Assembly: GCA_025765615.1 (NCBI GenBank)
Contig: JAIVFJ010000003.1
Location: 496,001 to 560,000, forward strand
DNA: 64,000 nucleotides
Direction of reading: 5' to 3'
Origin: Zopfochytrium polystomum
Taxonomy: Eukaryota > Chytridiomycota > Chytridiomycetes > Chytridiales > Chytridiaceae
Positions within the stretch are counted from its first letter, which is position 1, and each line of letters starts with the position of its first letter. The translations under genes and the position numbers were made by a program. The notes below the pieces were generated by a model. The model made no database searches and had not been told where the DNA came from. It worked only from the letters and a program-made list of their open reading frames with translations. Below are positions 53,804 through 64,000 of the stretch, in pieces.

Positions 53804-54041
53804 TAATATTCTAAGCGCGCGTGCCGTGCGCGTACCAGAAAGAAGGCATATTCAATTACATGTAAGCAGCGCATCTTCTACCTCCGCAGTTCGTTTCCCT
53901 GGTTGAAGAGCGTGCATGGCGCCGCCCACACCACAAAGGCTGTTGAAAGTTCAGGGCTAGGTTCAGGGCCACCGCCCGTGAATACATAGATAAGGATCCA
54001 TAAAAGTGCAAGGCTTCGCCACCGGTGCGCGCGCCCCACAC

Positions 54042-54747
54042 ATGGCCAGTGTCCTCGCCTCGTTGCTACAGCAGTTCCGGCGCGCGTCTTGTGCATCTCT
54101 CCTAACCGCTGCTGCGTCGGCAGCGATAGTCGGAGCCGCTCTACGCCTCGCGCTGCTGCTACGCATGCACGTCCGCACCCGCCGGCCCCTGATCGCAGGC
54201 GTCCCCAGCTCCCACAACACTACCTGTGGGGCCACCTGCCCCTCTTTGCGACAAACCGCCATCGTCAGACGATACGACATGTTATTGGACACGTTCAAGG
54301 CCCTTGGCGCAAACTGGTGACAGCCTGAGAACTTTCCTCAACTTATATTGCCCGCCAACCGTCTCGAACAACTTCGTTTTCTTTCTTAAAGGTCGGCAAC
54401 TGTGCCCAACGTGTACGGTGTCCCCGCGATGCTTCAAACTGTGGTGCAACACATCCTCAGAGATAGCCTTGAAAAGTACCGCAAGGACGATCTCTGAGTC
54501 GACAGCGAGTCCGGCGGTGTCGTGTTGAAGCGCGAGTCGCCGTTCAAGTGGCCCGTGTTCAACGGCGGACCGCGGCTGTGCCTCGAGCAGAAACGATGGC
54601 AACGTTCCAGGCCGTGCTGGTGCTGGCGACGGTGCTGTGGCGGTTCGACTTTGAGCTTGTGGGGATCCGGAGACGGTGGGGTATGCGGGCGGGCTGAACA
54701 TGAAGAGCGGGATGAAGGTTTTGGTCAGAGAGGCGCGCGAGGGATGA
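54042..54747 (+). pseudogene. Cytochrome P450 remnant (N-terminus joined to heme-binding end)
   Basis: The ATG at 54042 starts MASVLASLLQQFRRAS with a hydrophobic anchor (AASAAIVGAALRLALLL). One frame over, HYLWGHLPLFATNRHR then back to RYDMLLDTFKALGANW matches the proline-rich entry and first helices of a P450. After an intron-like gap near 54390, QTVVQHILRDSLEKYRKDD follows. Then, with no I-helix or ExxR region, comes the heme-ligand loop FKWPVFNGGPRLCLEQ and fragments of the last strands ending VREARG. Sequence style resembles fungal fatty-acid/alkane hydroxylases (CYP52-like), which is inference. Several frame changes and the missing centre show it is dead. Confidence 0.72.
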
Positions 54748-55350
54748 AGCTCATTGTTCCACGGCGCGTCGTTCGGGCGAAGGAAAGGGTGTTTTGAATG
54801 CTTCAGTGGCTCCCTTCAAGCTTCTGGTTAATAACCGTCCATAGAAGAAGAAAAGTAACAAATCGTTTTTCGCGAACATTATTGATAGAATTGATCCACA
54901 AGTGGCTGTATGTGCTAATCGACGAGCGCGCAGAGAATCCGTGGCACTGTTTGGTGGGTGCCACGGTAAGGGCGATCTCCAAAAGTTGCGTCCACGCGCA
55001 TTTTACCCGACACGCGACGGGACACGTGCCCACCACCACCAGCAGGGCAGGAGGGCGCGGCAACAAGGCTTGCAGCAGCCCAGCCCATCGGGGCGTGGCG
55101 TGGCGGAAGACTGCGCGAGTCCTTGTTGGTTTTCGATGTTTTGTACATGCGCAATTTTTTATGTCTGTGGAAAGACAAAGAAATTATTTCCAAAAAAATC
55201 CGCAGGAATTGTGGCTGTTCCCAAGGTTCTTTCTTCTTTGATTGGAAACAAAACTTTTTTTTGCATATATATATATATATTATGTACCTTACGAAAACCA
55301 AAAAAAAAAAAAAAACTAACAAAGAGACAAAAACAAATCAGACATCAGTA
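54748..55350. other. Interval upstream of the PPxY membrane protein
   Basis: This is AT-richer sequence with a short (AT)n tract at about 55266-55280 and an A-run at about 55300-55315 within 90 nt of the next start codon. No gene is recognised. Confidence 0.45.
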
Positions 55351-55863
55351 ATGTCGTCGCCCTCCCGAACAGAGCCGAGCATAGAAGCAGCAGTCACCGA
55401 CGCGACGACGACGACACCTTCATCCGCCAACCCCGCGGACAGTATACTGTCGCCCTCGTCACCCTCGTCGCCACCGCCCGCCTACCAGGGCCAGTATCCG
55501 CCGCAGCCCAAATCGAAAGCGCAAGATCCCTCCTCCTCAGCCGCAACTGCAACCGTCGGCTCCGCCAACGACCCCACTACCACCTCAACCACCTCCCCCG
55601 TCGACCCCAGCACAGCCGACGCCGAAGACAACGGCTTGAGCCCCAACTGCATCTGCGGCGGCATCTCCGCGGCCTTGCTCGTCGTCGTCGGCGTTGTCCT
55701 TTGCTTGGTCGGCGTTGGCGGCGGCCAAGGTGGCTGGGGCGACTGTTCTTGCGGCTCTTGCAATTGCTGCGCAGGCGTGGACGGTCCCGCGCCGGTGCAG
55801 GGGCCCTCCGCCGAACAACAACAGAGCGGCCGGTACGCAGCGCAGACGGCCATGACGAGCTGA
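55351..55863 (+). CDS. Small Ser/Thr-rich membrane protein with PPAY motif and Cys-rich tail
   Basis: This is an intronless 170-residue protein from ATG 55351. The first ~100 residues are Ser/Thr/Pro-rich with one PPPAY motif, a ligand for WW domains of Nedd4/Rsp5 ubiquitin ligases. A single hydrophobic helix (ISAALLVVVGVVLCLVGVGG, about residues 107-126) follows a Cys pair (NCICGG), and a CSCGSCNCC cluster lies just after it, suggesting palmitoylation or metal binding. The layout suggests a type III or tail-near-anchored membrane adaptor. I do not recognise a family; function is unknown. Confidence 0.55.
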   Translation: MSSPSRTEPSIEAAVTDATTTTPSSANPADSILSPSSPSSPPPAYQGQYPPQPKSKAQDPSSSAATATVGSANDPTTTSTTSPVDPSTADAEDNGLSPNCICGGISAALLVVVGVVLCLVGVGGGQGGWGDCSCGSCNCCAGVDGPAPVQGPSAEQQQSGRYAAQTAMTS

Positions 55864-58584
55864 AAATGGCTGTTGCCCAAAGCGGAAAAGAAAAAAAAAA
55901 CAAAGAAGAGAAGAGGACCCTGGCTGGGAGTGTCATTGCACTGGGTTTACTTCTTCAACCCTCTTTTCCTCTTCTTCGCCCTCAACTGCTCCCTGCAGAA
56001 CAAATCCAAAAGAGTCTCTCCCTGTTTCTTGTTTCTTTTCTCTTTCCTAGAAAACAATTGCCTCACCCCTCATCTGTCATTTTGTCCCCAACGCCTGTAA
56101 TGAAACTATCCTTTTCGTGTTTGTACTCGACAACAGAAGTCCTATCGCTCGCGTGTGCTATCTCTGGGCAGACCGGACCAGATGAATTTTGTTTTCTAGA
56201 TGGGTGGCTGTGCTGCCTGTGAAAAAAAAAAAATTATAAAAATAAAAAACCCCCACTAGCTCAATTGCAACCAACAAAATATTTCCAAAGGTAATTCTGC
56301 TTGCTGGGAATCAACTTCAAGAAAAAGATCACCTGGAGGCTCGAAGCAGAAAGTGGTGTAGTAACATTAATCTGCTGGCCAATTCTTTGTTATAATTAGA
56401 ACTATGAGAGCTGACAACCGCTGTTGAGATTTCTAACTAGGAAGCCAGCTTCTCATGTCAACGGCGACCTCATTGTTACTGCGGACGCGACTTGAATCCA
56501 ACGAAAAGAGTTGGAGATGGCGGTGCACATCTAGGCTTGCTTCACAATGCCATCCACACTGTCGTCAAGCGGGCTATTCCCGCTTAGGTGAGTTGAACTG
56601 CGCTGCTGGAGGGGCCTGAAGTGGGACTAATGAGGAATAACTTGTTGTAAAAACAGTGGGTGAACTTAATTATCGAATTCAATCGTTTGGGCATTGCGTT
56701 CAGGCAGCGGTTTAGTCCAAATATCTGATCGGTCAGTGCTCTTCGGTCCAAGCCCATCTGATTGGCTTCCACCCTCCGGCATGTCCAAAGCAGGAAGCCA
56801 ACGATTTCTCCTCACGAATATCATCAAAATTCGGCCGTGGAGAAGGCAGAGCTCCGCTGACGGAGAAGCAGAGGAAGGAGGGGCAGGCATAGTTGCGAGG
56901 AAAGCGGAACCGAAACGCCTATCATACCTACCCAAACACTTAGCAGCGCGTCCCTTGCGCCGCTCTGAGCTCCTATATCGTCATCATCCTCCGTCGCGCC
57001 TCAGCGGCTGAGAGTCCATCATGGGAATCTTAGTATTCGAATCTGGTTGTCGCGTCTACTGTAGGGGGAACGACGACTGAACTCTAAACTAAGGACTCAC
57101 ACATTGTGACTACTACCTAACGGTCCGGCGGCGGCGCTCGCCAGAGTAGAAGGAATGTGGCATCCCTCAACATTTACAGCCATCCCTCAGGACAGGAAAC
57201 TCCCGCTCTATGAACGGTCAATCATACTAGATATTGCGCACAGCGTTATTCACTACAACTTCCCACACACACTTAGTGCATGGTCAGAGGTTCATTATTG
57301 CGTGGAGCATTGTTCATTATTAGCGTCCTCACGTGAGCAAGGTCAACATGCACTGGAGTACCAGCCCTGTGCAGGCACAAGGAGTCCATCCTGATGAGGG
57401 CAGCTGGGGCTTGTATTTACAGGAGCTTCATAGGGGAAGTGGGAAGGGGGGTTTCAGTAAGAACACAAATCTAATTTCTTAGAAATGGCATTTATTGAGG
57501 TTGGGTTGGTTGTTTTAAGAGAGATTCATGAGGCTGGGGAAGAAGAAGTATACTGGGAAGCAAGGGGGTTTGGCAAAGTTGTTTGGCAAATTTTCTCCTC
57601 ATCTTCTGAACCCCGTGGTCGCGTGGCACTTTGGTTGTCGCCTTCCAAACAGTATTTTCTGGTTTGTTGTTGCAATTGTGCCTTCGTGCCTTCCTTTGTC
57701 TCCGCTGCCTCCGGAACCAAGCGGATCTCGCGGTCCGATCAGGTTCAGCGTGAGTTGGACTACGGAATTTCTGCCTGCAGGGGAGTTTTCTTTTTTTGCT
57801 GAGTGCCTTGCTGGAAAAACGCGGCTAGTGCCTGGCTAACGAACAGTAGTGTGAAGATTACCGTAAAAGTGAAAGATGATTCGGCCGTGGAGGCGTTAGG
57901 CCTGGTCTTGGCAATTTTAGGTCAGATTGCGTGGGTTTAAGAAGCTTGAGGATCACACACAATTTATTCCATCACGTGCGTTTGCCGGAGTCACTTGACG
58001 CGGCAAATAGACTCAACGGTCCGGCGGTGGACATTTTACGGATGGCCTCAATTGGGTGGATTTGGAAGTTGCGGGCTTGCCTCCTCCGTCGATCATCGAC
58101 CATGCGAATTCATTCTTACGCGACAGTCCGACTCCCTCCACGCGCGCGCTGAAATCCCAGATAGGATGTTTTCGCAGAAACAAGAAAGAAAAAAAGTCTT
58201 GGCGCAGAAAGTTACCACGTGCCCCAAGCATTCGCTTGAACAACCCCCATTGCGGTTGGCCAACCCAAAGAAGAGAGCAGAGAGTGAGAGAGAGAGGGAT
58301 AGTGTGTGTGTGTGTGTGTGCTGTGCTAGTCGTGTGCTCGCATATTCATTTTCCTTCTTCTCCATTCGGACCGATTCAACGCCGTGGGTGACCTTATGGA
58401 GGCGACATGGAGGGAATAACGATCATTGCAAAGAGGTGGAGCAGAGAGAGGCACTCGGGGCTATGGGTAGGGAACGCACCCGGGACCGGAAGCACAGAAC
58501 GAAAACTTGCAAGCGACGGGTCTTACCTTTTGCCACGCATGCGCTGCCCGCGTGACGAGCCGCTTAACCCAAGCAGCGCCCACG

Positions 58585-58621
<37 letters not shown>

Positions 58622-58843
58622 ACAGGCACCCACACTCTTACGCTTGATACCTTGGGAGCAGCGCCATCATCTCCTATAAATTCCCCGACATCTTTTTCCT
58701 CACCGGCCATTACAACTTGCGCAAATAAACAAGGACTTGAAACCCTCAAAGCCCTCATCGAAACGAGCCTCAGCTCCACTAGACCTTCTCCATATACAAC
58801 AGAGACCTCTTTCTTCCACATTTTCTCCGCAGGACAAACAAAG
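55864..58843. other. Long interval without a recognised gene
   Basis: Nearly 3 kb of mostly AT-rich sequence. Open frames at 56694-57011 and 57485-57839 have no domain or splice support. A (TG)n tract at about 58302-58322 and a (CA)n tract at about 58588-58622 lie upstream of the polygalacturonase. A TATA-like CTATAAATTC at about 58674 is a plausible core promoter for it. Confidence 0.45.
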
Positions 58844-60222
58844 ATGCACGCCCTCCGCCTCCTCCTTTCCCTCTCGGCTGTTCTTATCTCAGGCCTGACC
58901 GCCACCGCGGCTCCGGCGCCGGCGTCGTCGAGCACCTGCACGGTGACGAGCGCGTCGCAGGTGGCCAACTGCGTGTCGACGTCGACCAACATCGTGCTCA
59001 AGGGCCCGTTCACGGTGCCGGCCGAGACCAAGATCGACATGTCCGGGCTCAAGGCCGGCACGACCGTTACCGTGACGGGCACCATCACGTGGGCAAAGTC
59101 CGCGAAGTTCACAAAGTCAGACTTTTTGTTCACCCTCGGCGGGTCCGGCATCACATTTGACGGCACCGGCGCTACGTTCCATGGGAACGGGCAGCTGTAC
59201 TGGGACACGAATGGGTCCAATGGCGTTGACAACAGTTGGGTGAAGCGTTTCTTCTTGTCTCAATTTTTTTCTTTTCTTTTTTTTCTTCGTGGTCGCGTGT
59301 TGGTGTCTCTCTTTTCTTTAGGCTTTACTGAACGGACCATTAATTTATCACCCCTCCACAGAGCCCAAATTCTTCAAGGTTCTGACCACAGGTGGGTCTA
59401 CTATCAAGGGCATCACGATGATGAACTCGCCGATCCACTGCTTCAGCATTGGTGGGTCGGACACAACGTTCGACGGCGTCACCGTTGACAACTCGACCGG
59501 AGACACCCTCAGCAGGCGGCAAGAAGCTCGGCCACAACACCGGACGGCTTCGGTAAGACTTCTTCGACTCCATTCTGTGTGCTCCTATTTCTCATTCCAT
59601 CCCCTTCCCTCTTGCCCTGCAAAAACCATCACTGTTATTACTCACAACGTCCCGTTCTCCCGATTCCCTCGGCCCATTACCTCCAACAGACGTCAGCGCG
59701 ACCGGCATCACGATCCAGAACTCCATCGTCAAGAATCAAGACGACTGCCTGGCAATCAACAGCGGCAGCAACATCAAGTTCCTCAACAACAACTGCAGCG
59801 GCGGGCACGGGATCTCCATCGGCTCGGTCGACACGGGCAAGACCGTGGACGGGGTGACGGTGACAGGGTGCACCATCAGCAACTCGGAGAACGGTGTTCG
59901 CATCAAGACGGTGTACGACGCGACGGGCGGGTACGTCAAGAACGTGGCGTACACGGACATTACGCTCAGCAGCATCACCAAGTACGGTATCGTCATCGAG
60001 CAGGACTACGAGAACGGGTCGCCGACCGGCACGCCTACCGCAGGTATCCCCATCTCAGCCGTGACGCTGACGAACGTGCACGGAACGATGGCTAGCGGCG
60101 CAAAGTACAGCACTTACATTCTCTGCGCGTCGTGCTCCGGATTCACGTTTAGCGAGATCAACATCACGCCAAAGAACCCGAGCTGCACTGGTGTCAGCAC
60201 TTCGCTTTCCGGCTGCTCCTGA
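58844..60222 (+). CDS. Secreted GH28 polygalacturonase, two single-base frameshifts
   Basis: The enzyme hydrolyses alpha-1,4-galacturonan in pectin, outside the cell. The ATG at 58844 opens a signal peptide (LRLLLSLSAVLISGLTATAA). Exon 1 ends at 59239 (DNSW), exon 2 runs 59364-59552 (PKFFKVLTTGGSTIKGITMM) and exon 3 from 59690 to 60222. Catalytic motifs are all present: NTDGFD (across the exon 2/3 junction), QDDCLAIN with the two acid aspartates, GGHGISIGS with the catalytic His, and RIKT. Four cysteines near the C-terminus form the usual disulfides. Within exon 2 an extra base in the DTLSGGKKLGH region (about 59511) and another in the NTDG codons (about 59542) throw the frame out and then back into the correct phase for exon 3. 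Apart from that the protein is complete (about 360 residues). A polyadenylation signal AATAAA occurs at 60529. Confidence 0.88.
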
Positions 60223-61439
60223 ACGAAGGAATTGTTTTCGAACCATGGCCCTCGAGAGAGGACAACAGCTCCATTCTTTTAGATTTTCCCTTTTCTTTCT
60301 TTGAAGTTGCCCAGTGGTATGTACCCCGTTGTCCTTCTGACCCTTTAACGATTAGAACTTTCTTTCGTGAGACAGCCTTGGGCCTCACAAAAAGAAACAC
60401 CAACCTCCCCTCCGTCTCATCTTTGCCTCACGATCTTGATTTTTTCCACCCTCATCCTACAAATACCTACACCGCATTCGCGCCCTGCTTGGAACCGATG
60501 CCTCTTACACGCGGTCCCCATTTTTGAAAATAAATGGAGCCACTTTTTTTTTGCTGCTCTTTTCCCTCTTTTCACCTGGTGGCCACAGTAACCCAAAGTC
60601 CGCTACCAAAAGCCAACCTTAGCCACTTCCTTCAAAAATAAACAAAGAAACACGTCTCCTTCATGAGCACGCCGCACAACATTTTGACAACGTCTGCAAT
60701 CTCCGATCAATCTACGATCAGTTGTGCAAAAAGAGTTCAACGAGTTTGCTTGCCCAGAATAGGCTCAGCTCCTCGCATTGTCTACAACCTCGTTTTGAGA
60801 ATACGATTAGAAACTGTAGAATGTAACGAACTGGAATGTGGTCAGTTTGAGCGTAGAGACCTCTTAAGTCCAGCTGCACCCCCCACTAGCAGCCTCCGCC
60901 GTCTTTCTCGCACTGGCGAGAATTGTTCTCCCGCCGGCGCGACGCGAGCTTGGCAACGCAAAGCATTCGCCAGGGTCCTCGACTTCGAGCCTGATCGACT
61001 CGCAATCGGACTTCGTCCGTCAGTCCTCTGAAACCTCCTGGCCCTTTCACCGCCATCTACACTGACTCTCTCCACCGTGTCTTTTAGTATAAACTTTTGC
61101 ATTGGCTAGGGTTACGGTTTGTGGCAAGTTGCAATCCGCATCCTGCCGTATGCCCTAGAGTGTCCAACGTCTAGGGTTTCGGATTGACCAAATAATTATG
61201 GCAAATACACAATCGTAATGTCCATGAGACTCTATGCCAAATCCACTGGACCAGATAAAATACACCAAACATTGGGAATCACAATTCCCAAGTTGTATTG
61301 AGACAGCTGCGTGCAAGAGAAAGAAAGACAACAAAGAAAGCAGGATGAAGCTGCCTGACAGACCAATATAAAAATTCTGAGAAATGGCGTGGGCAAAATG
61401 AAAGATGGATGGAGCGTGCTGCCAAACAGGCCAACAATC
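60223..61439. other. Intergenic interval, nothing recognised
   Basis: This lies between the convergent 3' ends of the polygalacturonase and the dehydrogenase. Open frames at 60663-61031 (both strands) have no recognisable domain. Confidence 0.4.
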
Positions 61440-62171
61440 CTAGTACGAGAACGCCATCCCTCCCGACGCGCCGATGCTCTGCCCGGTAATCCAACGACTC
61501 TTTGGATCCAGCAAGAACGTGACCGCCGCGGCAACCTCCTGCGGCATCCCCACCTCTCCAAACGGCGTGACCTTTGCCGCCACCTCCTCCATCCCCGCCG
61601 CCATCATGTCCGTCTTGGTCATCCCCGGCAGCACGGCGTTGACCCTAATCTTGCGTGGCGCGAGCTCGACAGCGAGCGCCCTCGTGTACGCGTCCATGGC
61701 GCCCTTGGACGCCGTGTAGGCTGTGTGGTTCGGGAACGGGACGCGCGTGACGGCGGACGAGACGTTGACGATGCTGCCTTCGTCGGGGATGTGGGGCACC
61801 GCCGCGGACGTGACGTACAAGAACGAGAAGACGTTGGCGGCGATGGTCTTGCGGGTCTGCTCGAACGGCGCCGTCACGGGTGCCGGGTCGTAGATGCCGG
61901 CGTTGTTGACGAGGCCCGTGACCTTGCCGAACCGTGCAACAGTCTCGCTGATGAGCTGCGTTGCGCCTTCTGCGGTCGACACGTCGGCCTGGATGGCGAC
62001 GGCGTCACCGGCGCCGAGCTGCTTGAGCTCCTCAACGAGCTCGTTCGCGGCAGTGGCGGAGGCCTTGTAGTTGATGACGATGGCAGTCGATTTGTCAGCG
62101 GCCTGCCTGGCGGTGGCCGCGCCAATTCCCTTTGCGGCGCCGGTGATGACAATCACTCGATCAAAGGGCAT
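61440..62171 (-). CDS. Short-chain dehydrogenase/reductase, classical type
   Basis: This intronless 243-residue protein is the usual length for classical SDRs. The Rossmann glycine motif TGAAKGIG is at residues 10-17, the NNAG structural motif at 89-92, catalytic Ser near 138-139, and YTASK with Tyr152 and Lys156. The NADP/NAD choice is suggested by VINYKAS after the second strand. The C-terminus WITGQSIGASGGMAFSY matches the oxidoreductase end. It resembles 3-ketoacyl-ACP-reductase-like or glucose-dehydrogenase-like fungal SDRs, whose substrates cannot be told from sequence. ATG 62171 directly precedes the first strand. A run of ten T lies just upstream of it on the plus strand (an A-run in the leader). 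Confidence 0.9.
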   Translation of the reverse strand: MPFDRVIVITGAAKGIGAATARQAADKSTAIVINYKASATAANELVEELKQLGAGDAVAIQADVSTAEGATQLISETVARFGKVTGLVNNAGIYDPAPVTAPFEQTRKTIAANVFSFLYVTSAAVPHIPDEGSIVNVSSAVTRVPFPNHTAYTASKGAMDAYTRALAVELAPRKIRVNAVLPGMTKTDMMAAGMEEVAAKVTPFGEVGMPQEVAAAVTFLLDPKSRWITGQSIGASGGMAFSY

Positions 62172-62393
62172 TTTTTTTTTTTTGGATAAAGGGTCGTCAC
62201 TCCGTAGGAAGGGAATTTGAATGAAAGAAAGACAGCCAAGGGATCAGTGGAGCACCGCCAAAGAGCCCATTGTCCTTATATATGTGGTCCCTCGATTTGT
62301 CAAAACGAAGGTGACAAATGCGGAATAATGCTGATAACGGGTTGGGGTTGGAGGCTAATCAAATCAAGTCAATAACCAAGTCAAAGTCAAAAA
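62172..62393. promoter_or_regulatory. Dehydrogenase upstream region
   Basis: About 220 bp separate the SDR start codon from the end of the tRNA-Phe gene (both minus strand). TATATATG at about 62277-62284 lies roughly 110 bp upstream of the ATG and may be the TATA element. No other feature is claimed. Confidence 0.4.
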
Positions 62394-62466
62394 TGCCGTC
62401 TCCCGGGATTGAACCGGGTGCCTTAAGATCTTCAGTCTTACGCTCTCCCAGATGAGCTAAGACGGC
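62394..62466 (-). tRNA. tRNA-Phe (anticodon GAA)
   Basis: This is a 73-nt intronless cloverleaf. The acceptor arm GCCGTCT pairs with AGACGGC, the D arm has GCTC/GAGC, and the anticodon arm TAAGA-CTGAAGA-TCTTA places GAA at 34-36. The T arm CCCGG-TTCAATC-CCGGG is canonical, and the discriminator is A. A TTTTT pol III terminator follows immediately (62389-62393 on the plus strand as A's). Internal A box (TTAGCTCATCTGGGAGAGCG) and B box (GGTTCAATCC) are intact. Functional by all visible criteria. Confidence 0.97.
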
Positions 62467-62971
62467 ATGTACAAATTGTGGTGCTTAGTGCTTAATGACC
62501 TACACACACTGCCGAACATTCACGCGCAGAAAGATATTCGCACCTGTAACATTTTCCTTCGCTCGCTCTGCAAATAGCTGCTTAGGCGATCCACCTTGCA
62601 CGGGATTGTTCGTCGACTGACAATGTAGCACAAGAACGACCCCGTCAACGCTACGCGACACGACGCGCCGGTGATTTTTCCGCCAAGCCACGTGTGAGAC
62701 TGTCACCAACGGCTCTCTGGTTTGGCCCCTCAGATTGCTGTGTTGGTGGCCTACGACGAGGGAGCGCAGGCTCGGTGCGTGGATGCCGCTTGTACTTTTT
62801 CCCACAAAGCCCAAGCCGCTCGGTTCTAAAAGGTTTCCCAATTTGAGCCGGTCGGTTCTTCAGTCGAACCACAAAATATTCTATGGGCACGGGCAGTCGC
62901 TCGAGGCCCCGCAAGGATTTCTGCCTAACCACTCACAAAAAACGTGCCCCACGACCCCCTTCAAACATCCT

Positions 62972-64000
62972 TCAATACCGCGGCAAGTCCGACCCACCAC
63001 CCGTCACCGCACGTCCGTACTCTCTCGACTCTGCGACAGCCACCGGCACCGCCGCCTCCACCCAGTCCACAAACCCCGTCGCCGTCCGCTCCACCGTCAG
63101 CTTGCACACAACCTCGTGCGCCACAACCACCCCGTTCCACCGCCCGTCGTAGTTGACGCACGGCGACGACACCTTGCCCAGCCGCCGCAGCGGCTGCGGC
63201 GCGGACCCCGGCCGGGGCGCGTCCAGCGGGGCGCCGTCGACCGTCGGCCCGCCGCCGCCGCCGGTCGTCCGCGCGGTCAATGATGCGTGCGGGGGGACAC
63301 GTGCAGGTGAACGCTCGTCTGCCGCGCGCCGGGCGGGCACCGGCGCCACGGGGCTCCCTCGGCGTCGTCGTCCGCCCCAGGGACGGGCGTCCACTGTATG
63401 CTGTGGCGCGGCACGGTCACGCTCCGTGCCACGTGCGACGTCACACGCACCTCCCCGCCCTCAGAGGCGGCGGCGACAAACTCGGTCAGAGACACCTCGA
63501 CCTGCGTCACGGCCAGCTCCTGCCCGGCGGCCACCGCGATCTGCACGCGCGCTTCGCCGCCGGGCGCCACGGTCGGTGTCGCGACGCGCGCCCACCACGC
63601 GAGACCTGGGACGTGGTCGGCGGGCGCCGCGGAGCGCCGGCGCGAACGCGGCCTTCGGCGGCCGCGGTGGCGGCGGAGGCGGTCGAGGCTTGGGTGGCTG
63701 GGGCGGGGACTGGGACGGTGTAGGTGAGGAGAGCCAGGCGGCGGGAGGCAGGGGGACAGGAGGGAGGGGGGCTTGGAGTCGTGGGTGCTTGCGGAGAGGC
63801 GGTAGGTCACTGCGGTTGCCGATGGGTGGGCGACGGAGGCGATCAGGTCGATTGAAGGAGGGCCGGGGGTGGATGAAGGGAAAACGGAAGGATGCGTAAA
63901 AGTCTTCATTAGGCGCCTGAAGATCACCTAATTAGAACATGGTGTGCAAGGTGAGTCCAAAACTGTGATGGCACTCACGACGTCAACATTCTCAACCAGC
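62972..64000 (-). CDS. Arrestin-like domain protein, partial at right edge
   Basis: The minus strand encodes LVENVDV, an intron of about 57 nt (donor GTGAGT, acceptor CTAATTAG), then VIFRRLMKTFTHPSVFPSS, AVTYRLSAS, a Pro-rich linker, VATPTVAPGGEARVQIAVAA, VTQVEVSLTEFVAAA and VARSVTVPRHSIQW. One frame over follow VPPHASLTART, KVSSPCVNYDGRWNGVVVAH and EVVCKLTVE. This is the beta-sandwich pattern of alpha-arrestins: an N-lobe end, then the C-lobe with its terminal HEVVCKL strand. Fungal arrestin-related proteins recruit ubiquitin ligases to plasma-membrane transporters. No PPxY motif is seen in the part present. A one-base shift near 63293 separates the two halves. The start is beyond the window. 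Confidence 0.68.

Overview
The window looks like nuclear DNA of a GC-rich filamentous or zoosporic fungus, most likely a chytrid-grade (early-diverging) lineage. The evidence is short spliceosomal introns (about 50-250 nt, GTRAGT...YAG), fungal polarity and nucleoporin genes, plant-cell-wall hydrolases, MORN repeats, and an ankyrin-like protein built of WW-containing ~33-residue units of the kind abundant in chytrids. Species assignment is inference only.

Layout. 1-11 kb: a partial MORN protein head-to-head with a Csm3/TIPIN replication-fork factor, a large predicted N-myristoylated tyrosine phosphatase (minus) and a type II phosphatidylinositol 4-kinase (plus). 11-13.5 kb: a secreted GH30 glycosidase with a C-terminal ricin-like lectin, interrupted by frameshifts. 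15-21 kb: a two-exon gene with an acidic N-terminus, a heptad-repeat coiled coil and an HNH nuclease domain, followed by a ten-exon MCM3 gene on the opposite strand. 21-28 kb (minus): the FG nucleoporin Nup58/Nup49, a twin-CX9C mitochondrial protein and an EB1 microtubule plus-end protein with a very long low-complexity tail. 28-33 kb (plus): Bem1 and a second SH3 protein.

33-43 kb is the accessory part. It holds a second, decayed copy of the block [HNH gene + 3' half of MCM3], split by a ~3.7 kb insertion and followed by nested mobile-element debris: LTRs in opposite orientations, a Ty1/copia RNase H fragment, a piggyBac transposase fragment interrupted by an LTR, and a tRNA-derived SINE-like unit.

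43-46 kb: an eight-exon ribosomal-L1-domain nucleolar protein (Utp30/RSL1D1-like) and an inverted, broken copy of its last exon. 48.8-50.6 kb: an anion:cation-symporter-type MFS permease. 51-55 kb: remnants of acyl-CoA oxidase (pieces on both strands), the ankyrin-like gene and a collapsed P450. 55-64 kb: a small PPxY membrane protein, a GH28 polygalacturonase, a short-chain dehydrogenase, a tRNA-Phe and a partial arrestin-like gene at the right edge.

The housekeeping genes (MCM3, Utp30-like, Bem1) splice into perfectly open models. The hydrolases, permease, arrestin and EB1 tail contain isolated single-base frameshifts in GC-rich sequence. These may be assembly indels or real decay. The most interesting candidate for new biology is the HNH/coiled-coil gene family and its joint duplication with part of MCM3.
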